The notes beneath the pieces were generated by a model. That model had not been told where the DNA came from, ran no database searches, and was given only the letters and a program-made list of their open reading frames with translations. Positions 6,744-14,908 of a DNA stretch of 64,000 bases are shown here, piece after piece (positions within the stretch are counted from its first letter, which is position 1; every line of letters begins with the position of its first letter). The position numbers and the translations under genes are program-made. Source of the stretch: Streptomonospora mangrovi (GTDB taxonomy: Bacteria; Actinomycetota; Actinomycetes; Streptosporangiales; Streptosporangiaceae); assembly GCF_027604915.1 (NCBI RefSeq), contig NZ_JAJAQC010000035.1:21957-85956 (forward strand), written 5' to 3'.

Positions 6744-9218
6744 TCAGCCCGTATCGGTGCCGGGCTGCGGCACCTGGGCGTGGGCGGCGAACCGGTCCTG
6801 GAGGCCGGGCAGGACCGGGAAGACGGCGAACTCCTCGACGTCCATGACCCGTGTCCAGCTCTCGGGCAGCCGGTGGCGCCACTGGGCCGCCAGCAGCAGC
6901 GCCTCGACGCGGGGGACGTCGCTCCAGTCGTCGGGGATGGCCTCGCCGGCGCGGACGCTCTCCTCGCGCTCCCAGGTGAGCAGGGCGTCGCCGAAGGAGT
7001 CGAGGAGCTTCTGCACGCCTTCGTCGCCGATGCGGTGCACCCCGGCGCCGGGGTCCAGCGAGCTGGCGCGTTCGGCGGGGTCGATGAGGTAGAGGGCCGG
7101 GCTGATGTGCACGCTGCCGAACCCCAGCGCCTTGCCCAGGCCGATCTTGTGGGCGTAGAGGGGGTCGGCGGTGTCGCCCCCGCCGGCGGGGTTGCCCAGG
7201 TGCAGGGCGCGCAGCAGCGCGCCGAGTTCGGCGTCGGTGAGGTTGGTGAAGGTGATGCGGCCGTGGAAGGTGAGGCCCTCGCGCATGGGCAGGACGTCGC
7301 GGGTGGTGGGGCCGGCGGCCACGCGGTCGGGGTGGAGGTGGGCGTAGCGCTGCGCGGAGGCGGGCAGGGGGTCGTAGCGGTGCAGGTAGACCTTGTAGCC
7401 GCCCAGGCGGACGTCGCCTTCGTGTGACCAGGTGACCAGGTCGGGCGAGGTGCCGTAGGTGCGGTCGGAGACCGGCTGGAGCAGGTAGTTGGCGAAGCAA
7501 CTGCGCTGGGGCGAGAGGAGTTCGACCCGCAGCGGGTGGGCGAACCAGGGGTCGGGGTCGTCGCAGACGGCCGAGCCCACCGAGACCCGCCCGCGCGCGG
7601 CCGAGCCGGCGTTGTCGCGCGCCGGGAGGAGGTCGAGGTCGCCGAAGAGGGCGCGGGGGACGTCGGGGGCGCGCCCGGTGCCGCCGCGCGCGCGGCGCGG
7701 GGTGAGCAGGGGTTCGGGCACGGCCCGGCTGACGGGGTCGAACTCCCCCACCGCCACCCGGTAGCCGCCGGAGCGGCCGAAGGAGACCACGCGGCCGTCG
7801 GCCTCCTGGTACCAGACGGGTTCGGCGCCCGAGCGGGCCAGGCCGCCGTCGACCCGGCGGGCCGCGCGCGGGCGGCCGGAGGCGGTGCCCAGGGCGGCGG
7901 CGGGCGCGGCGCGGGGGTGGTTGCGCTCCTGGAACCGGGTGATCTGGTCGGCGGACTCCACCAGGTGCACGAGGTGGTCGGGCACGGGCAGCCGCCGGGC
8001 GGGGTCGACGTCCTTGGGGAAGAGGTAGGCGTTCTTGCGCTCGCCCGCCACGCCGGTGAGGACCAGGACGCAGTCGAAGGCGCGGAACCCGATGTGGTCG
8101 ACGCGCTCCAGGGCGCGGTCGAGGTCGTTGCGCCGCCCGCGCGAGGAGGAGCGGGAGCGCTCGCCCGCCGCGCGGCGCAGGGACTGTTCGGCGCGGGCGC
8201 GTTTCTGCTCCCAGCGGTCGCGCAGGCGGTGGCGGGCGGTCTCGCGGTGGCCGAAGGTGACCTCGGTGCCGGGGGGCAGCACGGTCATGGCCCAGAAGCG
8301 GGACTCGCCCACGGTGCGGCCGTGGGTGTCGGGGCACAGGGCCACGACGTCGAGGTACTGGAAGGGGCCGTGGAAGTCGGCGGGGACGTAGCCGGAGGGG
8401 CCGCCGCCGTCGCCGGACTCGTGCGGGGGGAGTTCGAAGGGCGGCAGCCCGGGGAAGCGGCGGAGGTCGTCGCGGAGGTCGGTGAGGCGGACCTGGAGCG
8501 GGCGCTCCACGGGCAGCGGCAGGATCTCCCAGCCGCCGGTGTCGGCGCGGTGGTGCAGGAAGCCGGCCTTGACCGGCACCCCGGGCGGGCTGGAGGGGGC
8601 GCCGTGGCGGTGGCGGTACTGCCGGTTGAGGTTGCGCATGACGTGGCGGGCGCGGCGGTCGCTGTGGGAGGCGGCGGGCGCGCGGAAGAACAACTGCGGG
8701 GTGTTGACCGGGCCGGTCTCGCCGCCGGTGAGCACGCGCAGGGTGTTGCGGATGAGCCCGCGCAGGGAGGCGCCGGGCAGCGCGGCGCGGCCGTCGATGG
8801 TCAAGGAGCGGTCGGGGCGCCCGCCGCCGCGGGTGGCGCCCACGAACGTGGGGCTGAGGGTGCGCACGGCGACGTCGATCCAGCCGGTGTGGGTGCCGGG
8901 GACGCGGTGGTCGTGGCCGGCCAGGAGGCGCTCCTGGGGGGTGCCGTCGCGCAGGACGGACTCCTGAAGGCGTTCGGCGGGCATGGGGCGCTCGGGCAGC
9001 GGGACCAGGCCGTAGGGTGCCACGGCCTGGTGGTCGCGCACGGGGTCGGGCGGGCCGCAGGGCACGGTGGGGGCGGGGTGGTCGTCGTGGCGGCGCGCCC
9101 GGCCCGGGGCGGGCGCCGCCCCGCCGGGGGCGGCGCGGTGGCCGCCGCCGGTGGGGCGGCGGCGCGGCATGGCGGCTGGAGTGGGCCGGTGGGCGCGGCG
9201 GGGTGGCTGGTCGCTCAC
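6744..9218 (-). CDS. Type III CRISPR RAMP protein, TIGR03986/SSgr4-like
   Basis: An 824-aa RAMP (Cas7-like) protein, last in the type III operon. After a Pro/Arg-rich N-terminus (1-90), a RAMP domain begins with 'GWIDVAVRTLSPTFVGATRG' and 'ALPGASLRGLIRNTLRVLTG', the latter the hallmark helix after the LPG turn. A large central insert follows (roughly 200-560, with a basic coiled stretch 'RDRWEQKRARAEQSLRR'). The C-terminal glycine-rich loop is 'KIGLGKALGFGSVHI'. Length and layout fit the TIGR03986 family. GTG 9218 overlaps the upstream TGA (GTGA) and has AGGAGG at good distance; the frame remains open upstream but that part is a shadow. Role: probably crRNA-bound backbone or target cleavage in the type III complex. 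Confidence 0.82.
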   Translation of the reverse strand: MSDQPPRRAHRPTPAAMPRRRPTGGGHRAAPGGAAPAPGRARRHDDHPAPTVPCGPPDPVRDHQAVAPYGLVPLPERPMPAERLQESVLRDGTPQERLLAGHDHRVPGTHTGWIDVAVRTLSPTFVGATRGGGRPDRSLTIDGRAALPGASLRGLIRNTLRVLTGGETGPVNTPQLFFRAPAASHSDRRARHVMRNLNRQYRHRHGAPSSPPGVPVKAGFLHHRADTGGWEILPLPVERPLQVRLTDLRDDLRRFPGLPPFELPPHESGDGGGPSGYVPADFHGPFQYLDVVALCPDTHGRTVGESRFWAMTVLPPGTEVTFGHRETARHRLRDRWEQKRARAEQSLRRAAGERSRSSSRGRRNDLDRALERVDHIGFRAFDCVLVLTGVAGERKNAYLFPKDVDPARRLPVPDHLVHLVESADQITRFQERNHPRAAPAAALGTASGRPRAARRVDGGLARSGAEPVWYQEADGRVVSFGRSGGYRVAVGEFDPVSRAVPEPLLTPRRARGGTGRAPDVPRALFGDLDLLPARDNAGSAARGRVSVGSAVCDDPDPWFAHPLRVELLSPQRSCFANYLLQPVSDRTYGTSPDLVTWSHEGDVRLGGYKVYLHRYDPLPASAQRYAHLHPDRVAAGPTTRDVLPMREGLTFHGRITFTNLTDAELGALLRALHLGNPAGGGDTADPLYAHKIGLGKALGFGSVHISPALYLIDPAERASSLDPGAGVHRIGDEGVQKLLDSFGDALLTWEREESVRAGEAIPDDWSDVPRVEALLLAAQWRHRLPESWTRVMDVEEFAVFPVLPGLQDRFAAHAQVPQPGTDTG

Positions 9219-10018
9219 GGTGCCCTCCTGTTCTCCAGGTGGTGGTCCCGGCGGTCGGCCGGGGTGTCCGGGGCGGCGCGGCGCGGCGGGGTGGGCTTGG
9301 CCCCCGCGTGGTAGCCGGTCAGTCGGTGGAGGACAACGCCCACCGCCCCCGTGACGGGATCCTCCCCCCAGTACTCTCGGACGCTCAGCCAACTGCCCAC
9401 CTCAGCGGGCTCGGCCGCGCCCGGTGCGGCGGGCACGATGTCGAAGTCCTGCCAGCTCACGGGGTGGCAGGCGGTGGTGCCGGAGAGTTCGCGGCCGATG
9501 CTGAAGGGGATCGCGCCGCCGAGGTCGCGGCTGGCGCGCGGGCCGCTGTGCCAGCCCGCCAGCAGGAACGAGCGGTCGCGGGGGCGCAGCCAGTCGGGCA
9601 GGGAGTCGAGGTCGGGGGCGTCGCCGGTGAGCCAGGCGTCCTCGGCGGCCTCGCCGATGTGGATCTGGGCGGAGGGGCTGAACACCCAGGCGCCCAGCAG
9701 CCGCCAGGTGTCGGAGAGGTCGGGGGCCGGCGGCGGCGCGGAGAGGTCGGCGGTTTCGGGGTCGGCGCTGGAGAGCCGCCACCGCTGCCGCGGGCAGGCG
9801 CCGGTGATGCGGCCGTCGCCGAACTCCGCGAGCAGCCACTGCGGCTCGCCGGGGGCGTGGCGGTCGAGGGCGGCGCAGCGCCGGGCGGGCGCGGCGGCGA
9901 AGAGGTCGGCGAGGACGGCGTGCGCGGCGGACCGGCCCAGGGCGGCGGTGCGGGCGCCGCGGGGGTCGGGCGGCGGCGCCGCGGCAGCGGCGGGGACCGT
10001 GGTGAGCGGGGTCGGCAT
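9215..10018 (-). CDS. Csx19-position CRISPR protein
   Basis: A 267-aa protein between the double-Cas7 gene and the TIGR03986-type RAMP. I do not recognise a catalytic motif. There is a low-complexity Ala/Pro N-terminus (1-25), then Trp-rich blocks such as 'TWRLLGAWVFSPSAQIHIGE', 'PDWLRPRDRSFLLAGWHSG' and 'VGSWLSVREYWGEDPVTG'. Type III-D loci usually encode a small non-RAMP protein, Csx19, at this place, so that is the best candidate, by context more than by sequence. ATG 10018 has GAGGAG upstream. Its TGA overlaps the next GTG by 4 bp, whereas a 165-bp gap separates it from the upstream cas gene. Confidence 0.6.
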   Translation of the reverse strand: MPTPLTTVPAAAAAPPPDPRGARTAALGRSAAHAVLADLFAAAPARRCAALDRHAPGEPQWLLAEFGDGRITGACPRQRWRLSSADPETADLSAPPPAPDLSDTWRLLGAWVFSPSAQIHIGEAAEDAWLTGDAPDLDSLPDWLRPRDRSFLLAGWHSGPRASRDLGGAIPFSIGRELSGTTACHPVSWQDFDIVPAAPGAAEPAEVGSWLSVREYWGEDPVTGAVGVVLHRLTGYHAGAKPTPPRRAAPDTPADRRDHHLENRRAP

Positions 10019-10183
10019 CGCTTCGCCTCCTCGGGTGTGGGTGGTGGTGCCGCCGGTGGCGGGCGCCGCGCCCGGGCGGCCCTCACACGGCGCCGGGCGG
10101 TCCCGCGCGCATGCGGCGGGGCGGGGCGGGCCGCCCTCCGCGCTCCGGGGCCGGCGCGGCGGGGCCGGAGGGCGGCGGGTGGA

Positions 10184-11956
10184 TCACCGGGCCGCACCAT
10201 CGGCGTCTGGGCCGGCGGAGGGGCCGGCGGAGACGGCCGCGCGCAGCGCGCTGATCCAGGGGCTTACGGCGGCGCGTTCGGGGCTGCGGGCGTCGTCGAT
10301 GGCGGCCAGCAGGTCGACGCGGTCGGGTTCGGAGCCGGGCTCGTGGCGGGTCAGCACGGCGCTGGTGACTGTGACGCGGCCGTGGCCGGCGCCGGACCCG
10401 CCGCCGATGGCGTCCAGCGGGACGGTGTGGAGTTCGCGGACGATGAGCGCGAGCAGGCCGCGCACGGCGTCGTCGGGCTGGAGGGCGTCGAGGGTGACGG
10501 TGGCCTGGCCGCCGGCGTGGACGTCGTCGGTGAGCAGGGTGGAGTCGACGGCGTCGCCGAACAGGGAGTCGATGGTGACGCGGGTGGTGCGCTGGGTGGT
10601 GCCGCCGGTGAGTTCGGCGGCCTGGCGCAGCCGGATGCCCGAGGGCGCGGGCGCGGCGCCCGAGCGGGTGTCGCCGCCCCACCAGCGGGAGTGCAGCCGG
10701 CGGGCGGGGCTGTCCTCGGGCCACTCTGCCAGGGTGGTGGCGGACTCACCGGAGATGTCGCGGACCAGGCGCCGGCTCAGCCGCTTGAACAGGGCGAACA
10801 GGGCGGTGTCGCCGAGCGCGGGGCGCCATTGGACCGCGCCGTCGCCGCCGACGCTGGGGCGGCTCAGGTGGGCGCGGTCGACCTCGCCCAGGGAGCCCAG
10901 GCGGGGGGTGTCGCCGACCATGAGCAGGCCCGGGCGCGGGCCGGGGGCGCGCGGCGGCGTGCCGGCGCCGGTGCGCAGGAACGCCTCGGTGGGGCGCTCG
11001 GCCAGGCGCAGGGTAAGGGTGAGTTCGTCGCGGTGGCGGCGGTCGGTGGCGAGGTCGGCCAGCGCCGCGGAGTAGTCGCCGCCGATGGCGGCGGCCAGGG
11101 CGGGGTCGCGCTGGAGGTGCTCGGGGACCAGGGTGAGCAGGCCGGGGGCCCGGGCGGCGCGCGGGCGGGCGGGGGCGGTGACGGCGCGGTGGGCGCGGTC
11201 GCGACGCTGCCGCCAGGTCAGGGCGTACCAGTCGGCCCACCCCTGGGGGGTGCGCAGGTCGTGGCGGCGCAGGTGCCAGGAGTCGCAGCGCACGGCGCCG
11301 TAGCCGCGGGCGGTGCGGGCGCCGATGGCCACGCCGGGGGCGAGGTCGGCGCCGTTGAGGCCGTCGGCGGCCAGGGCGGCGAGCGCGAGCAGGCGGCCTT
11401 CGTCGGCGGGGTCGGCGACCTGGAGGCGCAGGGTCAGCGTGAAGAGGGTGCCGGCGGGCAGGGTCTCCATGCGCCAGAAGGCGCCGGGCGCGGCGGCGCC
11501 GCTGCCGGGATCGACCCGGTTGCCGGCGCGCACGGCGATCCCGGCCTCGGGCGGGAGTTCGGCGTAGGAGTCGTCGATGTCCAGGGCGCTGGGGCCGGCG
11601 GCGCCGGGGCCGGCGGGGTCGGTGCCGCGCGCGGCCTCGCCGAACAGCTCGGCCACGGCGTCGGCGCGGTCGGGGCCGAGCCGGGCGGCCAGGTGGTGGC
11701 GCAGCAGGCCGGCCTGGGTGCTGGCGCGCAGCCGCGGCACGTGGTCGACGGGGTCGCGGTCGATGGGGGCGATGTCGGCGGCGGTGCGCGCGGAGTCGTC
11801 GGCCGAGCCGATGTGGGTGTCGCTGAGCAGCCGCACGCGGGCGGTCAGCTCCCACAGCACCACGGGGTGGCGGTGGGCGCCGGCGGCGAGGTCGTCGAGG
11901 TCGGCGAGGCGGGCGCCCGGGTGGGCGCCGGCCCGGGCCGCGCCGGCGGGGGTCAC
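10184..11956 (-). CDS. Double-Cas7 (Cas7-2x-like) type III RAMP fusion
   Basis: A 590-aa protein with two RAMP units. The first (about 33-230) has 'LWELTARVRLLSDTHIGSAD' with Asp residues after the glycine, where Csm3-type backbones carry the target-cleaving Asp, then 'VPRLRASTQAGLLRHHLA' and the glycine loop 'AIGARTARGYGAVR'. The second (about 310-545) has 'ELTLTLRLAERPTEAFL', 'SLFGDAVDST' and a terminal loop 'IGGGSGAGHGRVTVT'. Fusion of two Cas7 subunits is a known feature of type III-D variants. GTG 11956 overlaps the upstream TGA (GTGA). The same frame stays open further upstream inside the neighbour gene, but that part has no domain. Confidence 0.82.
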   Translation of the reverse strand: MTPAGAARAGAHPGARLADLDDLAAGAHRHPVVLWELTARVRLLSDTHIGSADDSARTAADIAPIDRDPVDHVPRLRASTQAGLLRHHLAARLGPDRADAVAELFGEAARGTDPAGPGAAGPSALDIDDSYAELPPEAGIAVRAGNRVDPGSGAAAPGAFWRMETLPAGTLFTLTLRLQVADPADEGRLLALAALAADGLNGADLAPGVAIGARTARGYGAVRCDSWHLRRHDLRTPQGWADWYALTWRQRRDRAHRAVTAPARPRAARAPGLLTLVPEHLQRDPALAAAIGGDYSAALADLATDRRHRDELTLTLRLAERPTEAFLRTGAGTPPRAPGPRPGLLMVGDTPRLGSLGEVDRAHLSRPSVGGDGAVQWRPALGDTALFALFKRLSRRLVRDISGESATTLAEWPEDSPARRLHSRWWGGDTRSGAAPAPSGIRLRQAAELTGGTTQRTTRVTIDSLFGDAVDSTLLTDDVHAGGQATVTLDALQPDDAVRGLLALIVRELHTVPLDAIGGGSGAGHGRVTVTSAVLTRHEPGSEPDRVDLLAAIDDARSPERAAVSPWISALRAAVSAGPSAGPDADGAAR

Positions 11957-13860
11957 CGGGTGTCCTCGCGCTGGCCGGTGTCGCGGCCGATCCAGGCGGC
12001 GGCGGCCAGCCAGTAGCCGATGAGCTGCGCCGACAGCCGGGCGCGGACGTCGGGGCGCTCGCTCCAGGCGCGGGCGGCGGCACCGGGGGCGCCCTCGGCG
12101 CCGGGGCGCCAGGTGAGGTCGACGGGGGCCAGGGCGGCGGCGAGGTCGGCGGGGTCGGGGCCGGCGTGGCGCCACCACGCGCGGGGGTCGCCGGCGGCGG
12201 AGTCGAGCCACTGCGGCAGCGGGAGTTCGGTGTCGCCGTGGGGCACGGAGGTGGCGGCGAGGTCGGCGCGGGCGGGTTCGGGCAGGGGGGTGTGCGGCGC
12301 GGCGCGGTCGGGGTCGCCGGTGACGACCCCGGCCAGGCGGGCGAGCACGGCGCGGGGGTCGGCGCCGGGGTCGGCGGCGACCTCGCGCAGGCGGCCCAGC
12401 AGCGGCGCGGGCGGCAGCCGCGCCGAGCGGCGGGCGAGGTCGCGGGCGCGGGCGCGGACGAGGTCGGCGGCGGCGCGGGTGAGCAGGGTGTCCTGGAGCC
12501 GGGCGACGGGCGAGCGCGCGGGGTCGGCGGCGGCCTCGGCCGCCACCCACGCGGGGTCGACGCGGACCGGGGAGCCGTCGGCGAGCGCCACCGGCCGGGT
12601 CCGGAGTTCCGTCCTCTCCGGACCCGGCGGCTCCACGGCGGCTGGGGGGTGCGGCGGGTGGTCGGTGGTGCGGGCGGTGTCGCCGGTGCCGGGGGTGTCG
12701 GTGCGGGCCAGGGGCGCGTGGTCGGCGGGCACGGGGCCGGGCGCGGCCACGGGCAGCAGGACGGCGACGCCGTGGCCGTCGGCGGCGCGGCGGCCCAGCG
12801 GGCGGGCCTCGACGGCGCGGATCTGCTCAAGGGTGATGGTCCGCAGCGCCCGCAGCCGGACCACCGAACCGGGCGCGGCGGCCCACTGCTCGGCCATGGG
12901 CCCCTGGTAGAGGCGGTGGTAGGCGCCGACGGCCTCCTGCTGGATGTGGGCGCCCACGGGTTCGGCCGCGCCGGGGCCCAGGACGGCGGCCAGCGCGCGG
13001 GTGGCGGCGGCGGTGAGCGCGGCGGGCGCGGGGCGGCCCAGGTGGTCGTCCACGAGCGCGGGCGCCAGCAGCAGGAGGTCGCGGAGTTCGCCCGCCGGCC
13101 AGTCGCGCCGGCCGGAGTCGATGCGGTCGGGGGTGAGCGGCGCCGCGGCGCCCAGCGCGGCGGTGACGCGGATGCCGCCGCCGTGGGCGCGGGTGCCCCC
13201 CGAGCCCAGCGACAGCAGGCCGTCGGCGGCGGCCAGGACGTCGAGGACGCGGGCGGCGAGGTCGGCCAACTCCTCGGCGGAGGCGGCCGACAACTGCCAG
13301 CGGGCCTCGAAGACCTGGCCGGGTTCGAGGCTGGTGGTGAGGTAGGGCACGCCGTGGCGCCCGGCGTCCCTGCGGGCCACGCCGAGGTACTGCTCGGTGC
13401 GGGTGCGGGGGACGGCGCGGCGGGTGAGGTCGGGGGTGACCAGGCCGCCCAGGGCGCGGTAGGCGGTGCCGGGCGCGGCGGGCGCGGCCAGCAGGTCGGC
13501 GAGGAGCGGCGCGGTGTGCCCGGGGGGTGTGTGGACGTGCCAGCAGCGCGGCGCGGGCACGGTGGCGGCGGCGCCGCCGGGGTCCTCCAGCCGGGGGAAG
13601 GCCGGCGCGAACCGGATGGCGGTACCGCGCGCGATCCAGGGCTCGACCAGGTCGTCGCGGCCGGCGTGGCGCAGGGCGGCGGCGAGCATGCCGCGCTGGG
13701 CGCGCCCGTTGACGACGTGGTCGGTGGTGATGCGCAGGGGGTCGTAGCCCGAGCGGACCACCAGCGACTCGGTGAGCACGTAGCGCAGTGCGAGGTAGGA
13801 GTGCACGATCGCGCCGGAGGCACCGGCGGGGCGGCCGGGCTGGAGGTCGGTGATCGTCAC
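11953..13860 (-). CDS. csx10: Csx10-like (Cas5 group) type III RAMP protein
   Basis: A 635-aa RAMP protein. The N-terminal unit starts 'YLALRYVLTESLVVRSGYDP', then 'ITTDHVVNGRAQRGMLAAAL', the usual Csx10 pattern in which a conserved Thr/Asp segment precedes a GxxxRG helix. A glycine-rich loop 'LSLGSGGTRAHGGGIRVT' closes the domain near residues 215-232. The remainder (about 340-635) is Ala/Pro-rich with helices of unclear function. In type III-D this subunit caps the 5' handle of the crRNA. ATG 13860 overlaps the upstream stop by 4 bp (ATGA), and its own stop overlaps the next GTG. Confidence 0.78.
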   Translation of the reverse strand: MTITDLQPGRPAGASGAIVHSYLALRYVLTESLVVRSGYDPLRITTDHVVNGRAQRGMLAAALRHAGRDDLVEPWIARGTAIRFAPAFPRLEDPGGAAATVPAPRCWHVHTPPGHTAPLLADLLAAPAAPGTAYRALGGLVTPDLTRRAVPRTRTEQYLGVARRDAGRHGVPYLTTSLEPGQVFEARWQLSAASAEELADLAARVLDVLAAADGLLSLGSGGTRAHGGGIRVTAALGAAAPLTPDRIDSGRRDWPAGELRDLLLLAPALVDDHLGRPAPAALTAAATRALAAVLGPGAAEPVGAHIQQEAVGAYHRLYQGPMAEQWAAAPGSVVRLRALRTITLEQIRAVEARPLGRRAADGHGVAVLLPVAAPGPVPADHAPLARTDTPGTGDTARTTDHPPHPPAAVEPPGPERTELRTRPVALADGSPVRVDPAWVAAEAAADPARSPVARLQDTLLTRAAADLVRARARDLARRSARLPPAPLLGRLREVAADPGADPRAVLARLAGVVTGDPDRAAPHTPLPEPARADLAATSVPHGDTELPLPQWLDSAAGDPRAWWRHAGPDPADLAAALAPVDLTWRPGAEGAPGAAARAWSERPDVRARLSAQLIGYWLAAAAWIGRDTGQREDTR

Positions 13861-14579
13861 ACCTCTCCTTCTCGGACACCGCCGCCGGGGGCCAGGCCGG
13901 CCCAGGTCAGGGTGGCGGCGTGGGCGGTGTCGGGGTCGGTGTCGGGATCGGCGGCCAGGCGGGCGTCGAGTCGGCCGCGCCCCCGGTTGGCCTTCAGCCC
14001 GGCCTGGGTGAACGCGAGGGCGGCGCGCGCCAGGCAGCGGAGTTCGGCGGGGTCGGGGCGGCGGGTCCAGCGCAGGGCGGCGGTGAGGCGCAGGCCGGGG
14101 GTGACGACGCGGACGGTGCGCAGCCGGGCTTCGGCGGGGGCGCCGCCGGCGTCGATCTCCACGCCGCTCTCCACGGAGGTGAAGGCGTCGGTGACGGCCC
14201 GCACGAGGGCGGCGGCCCCGCCGTCGAGGCCGCGCCGCTGCTCCACCGCCCAGGCGACGGCGGCGCGCACCGCCTGGGGCGGCTGGGCGTGGGAGACGCG
14301 CAGGATGCGGCCGGGGCCGTGCTCGCGGGAGGCCCCGAACAGCGCGTGCGCCGCCGGCAGCAGGTCGGGGTCGGCGCGCACCGCCGTGACGGCGGCGTCG
14401 CGCAGCCGCGCGGCGATGCGGTGCCGGGGCAGGTAGGGCAGGCCGTGGGAGTCGGTGACGACATCGGCGTCGGCGGCGGTGCCGGCGGCGCTGGCCCCGG
14501 CGAAGATCGCCGGCGCCGCGAGGTCGACCACCAGCACCGAGGGCGGTTCAAGCCCCGCGCGCTCCCCCACCCCGCTCAC
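13857..14579 (-). CDS. Cas7-like type III RAMP protein
   Basis: A 240-aa single RAMP unit, close to the size of Csm3/Cas7. It starts with the strand 'SVLVVDLAAPAIFAGASA', then 'DSHGLPYLPRHRIAARLRDA' (the LP-turn plus helix), 'ALFGASREHGPGRILRVSHA', and ends with the Gly/Arg loop 'AGLKANRGRGRLDARLAAD'. These are the ordered landmarks of a RAMP fold. GTG 14579 is chosen: GGAG is 5 nt upstream and it overlaps the stop of the preceding small ORF (GTGA). A longer N-terminal extension is open but overlaps that ORF. Probably a crRNA-backbone subunit. Confidence 0.75.
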   Translation of the reverse strand: MSGVGERAGLEPPSVLVVDLAAPAIFAGASAAGTAADADVVTDSHGLPYLPRHRIAARLRDAAVTAVRADPDLLPAAHALFGASREHGPGRILRVSHAQPPQAVRAAVAWAVEQRRGLDGGAAALVRAVTDAFTSVESGVEIDAGGAPAEARLRTVRVVTPGLRLTAALRWTRRPDPAELRCLARAALAFTQAGLKANRGRGRLDARLAADPDTDPDTAHAATLTWAGLAPGGGVREGEV

Positions 14580-14908
14580 CGGCGCTCCACCCCTTCGGCG
14601 CAGCCCACCCGGCCGCGTACACCCGGGCGACGGAGCACGGCCGCCGGGGCCGCCGGGCGCACGGGAAGCCCCGGGAGCGCCGAGGCGCGGACCCACCGGC
14701 GCGCGGTGCCGGCGGCGACCCCCGGGTGGCGGGCGGCCGATTGGTGCCGGCGACCGGTGTCCGTCGTGCTCCGCGGCCGCTCGTCACGCGGGGCCGTGGT
14801 CGGCCCGCCGGCGAGGGCGCCGCTCGCAGCGCGCTCGGCGCGCGCGGTGGTGCGGGCCGGCGCTCGGCGGGACGGCGGGCGGGGGCTGGGGGTGGGGAGT
14901 GGGGTCAT
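14576..14908 (-). CDS. Small basic ORF coupled between cas10 and cas7
   Basis: A 110-aa ORF filling the gap between cas10 and the Cas7-like gene. Its ATG (14908) overlaps the cas10 stop (ATGA) and its stop overlaps the next GTG (GTGA), so translation would be coupled at both ends. Third codon positions are almost all G or C, as in neighbouring genes. The product is very rich in Arg, Pro and Ala and looks mostly disordered. One stretch, 'HPGVAAGTARRWVRASALPG', loosely resembles a MerR/excisionase-type helix-turn-helix. It has no evident similarity to Cas11. It could be a small accessory subunit, an RNA-binding tail or a decayed remnant; I cannot choose. Confidence 0.45.
   Translation of the reverse strand: MTPLPTPSPRPPSRRAPARTTARAERAASGALAGGPTTAPRDERPRSTTDTGRRHQSAARHPGVAAGTARRWVRASALPGLPVRPAAPAAVLRRPGVRGRVGCAEGVERR

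Noticed and set aside
6582..7427. Possible plus-strand gene opposite the TIGR03986-type RAMP
   Set aside because: Composition is that of an antisense shadow; the minus-strand frame has clear RAMP landmarks and an overlap with its upstream gene.
10746..13823. A 1025-codon open frame on the minus strand across the Csx10-like gene
   Set aside because: It is a shadow of the Csx10-like and double-Cas7 genes: Pro/Ser/Thr/Arg low complexity, no domain, while the other frame has clear RAMP motifs and coupled starts.
14826..14905. Reading the small ORF at 14576-14908 as a definite HTH regulator
   Set aside because: The resemblance covers under 20 residues within a disordered sequence, not enough for a family call.
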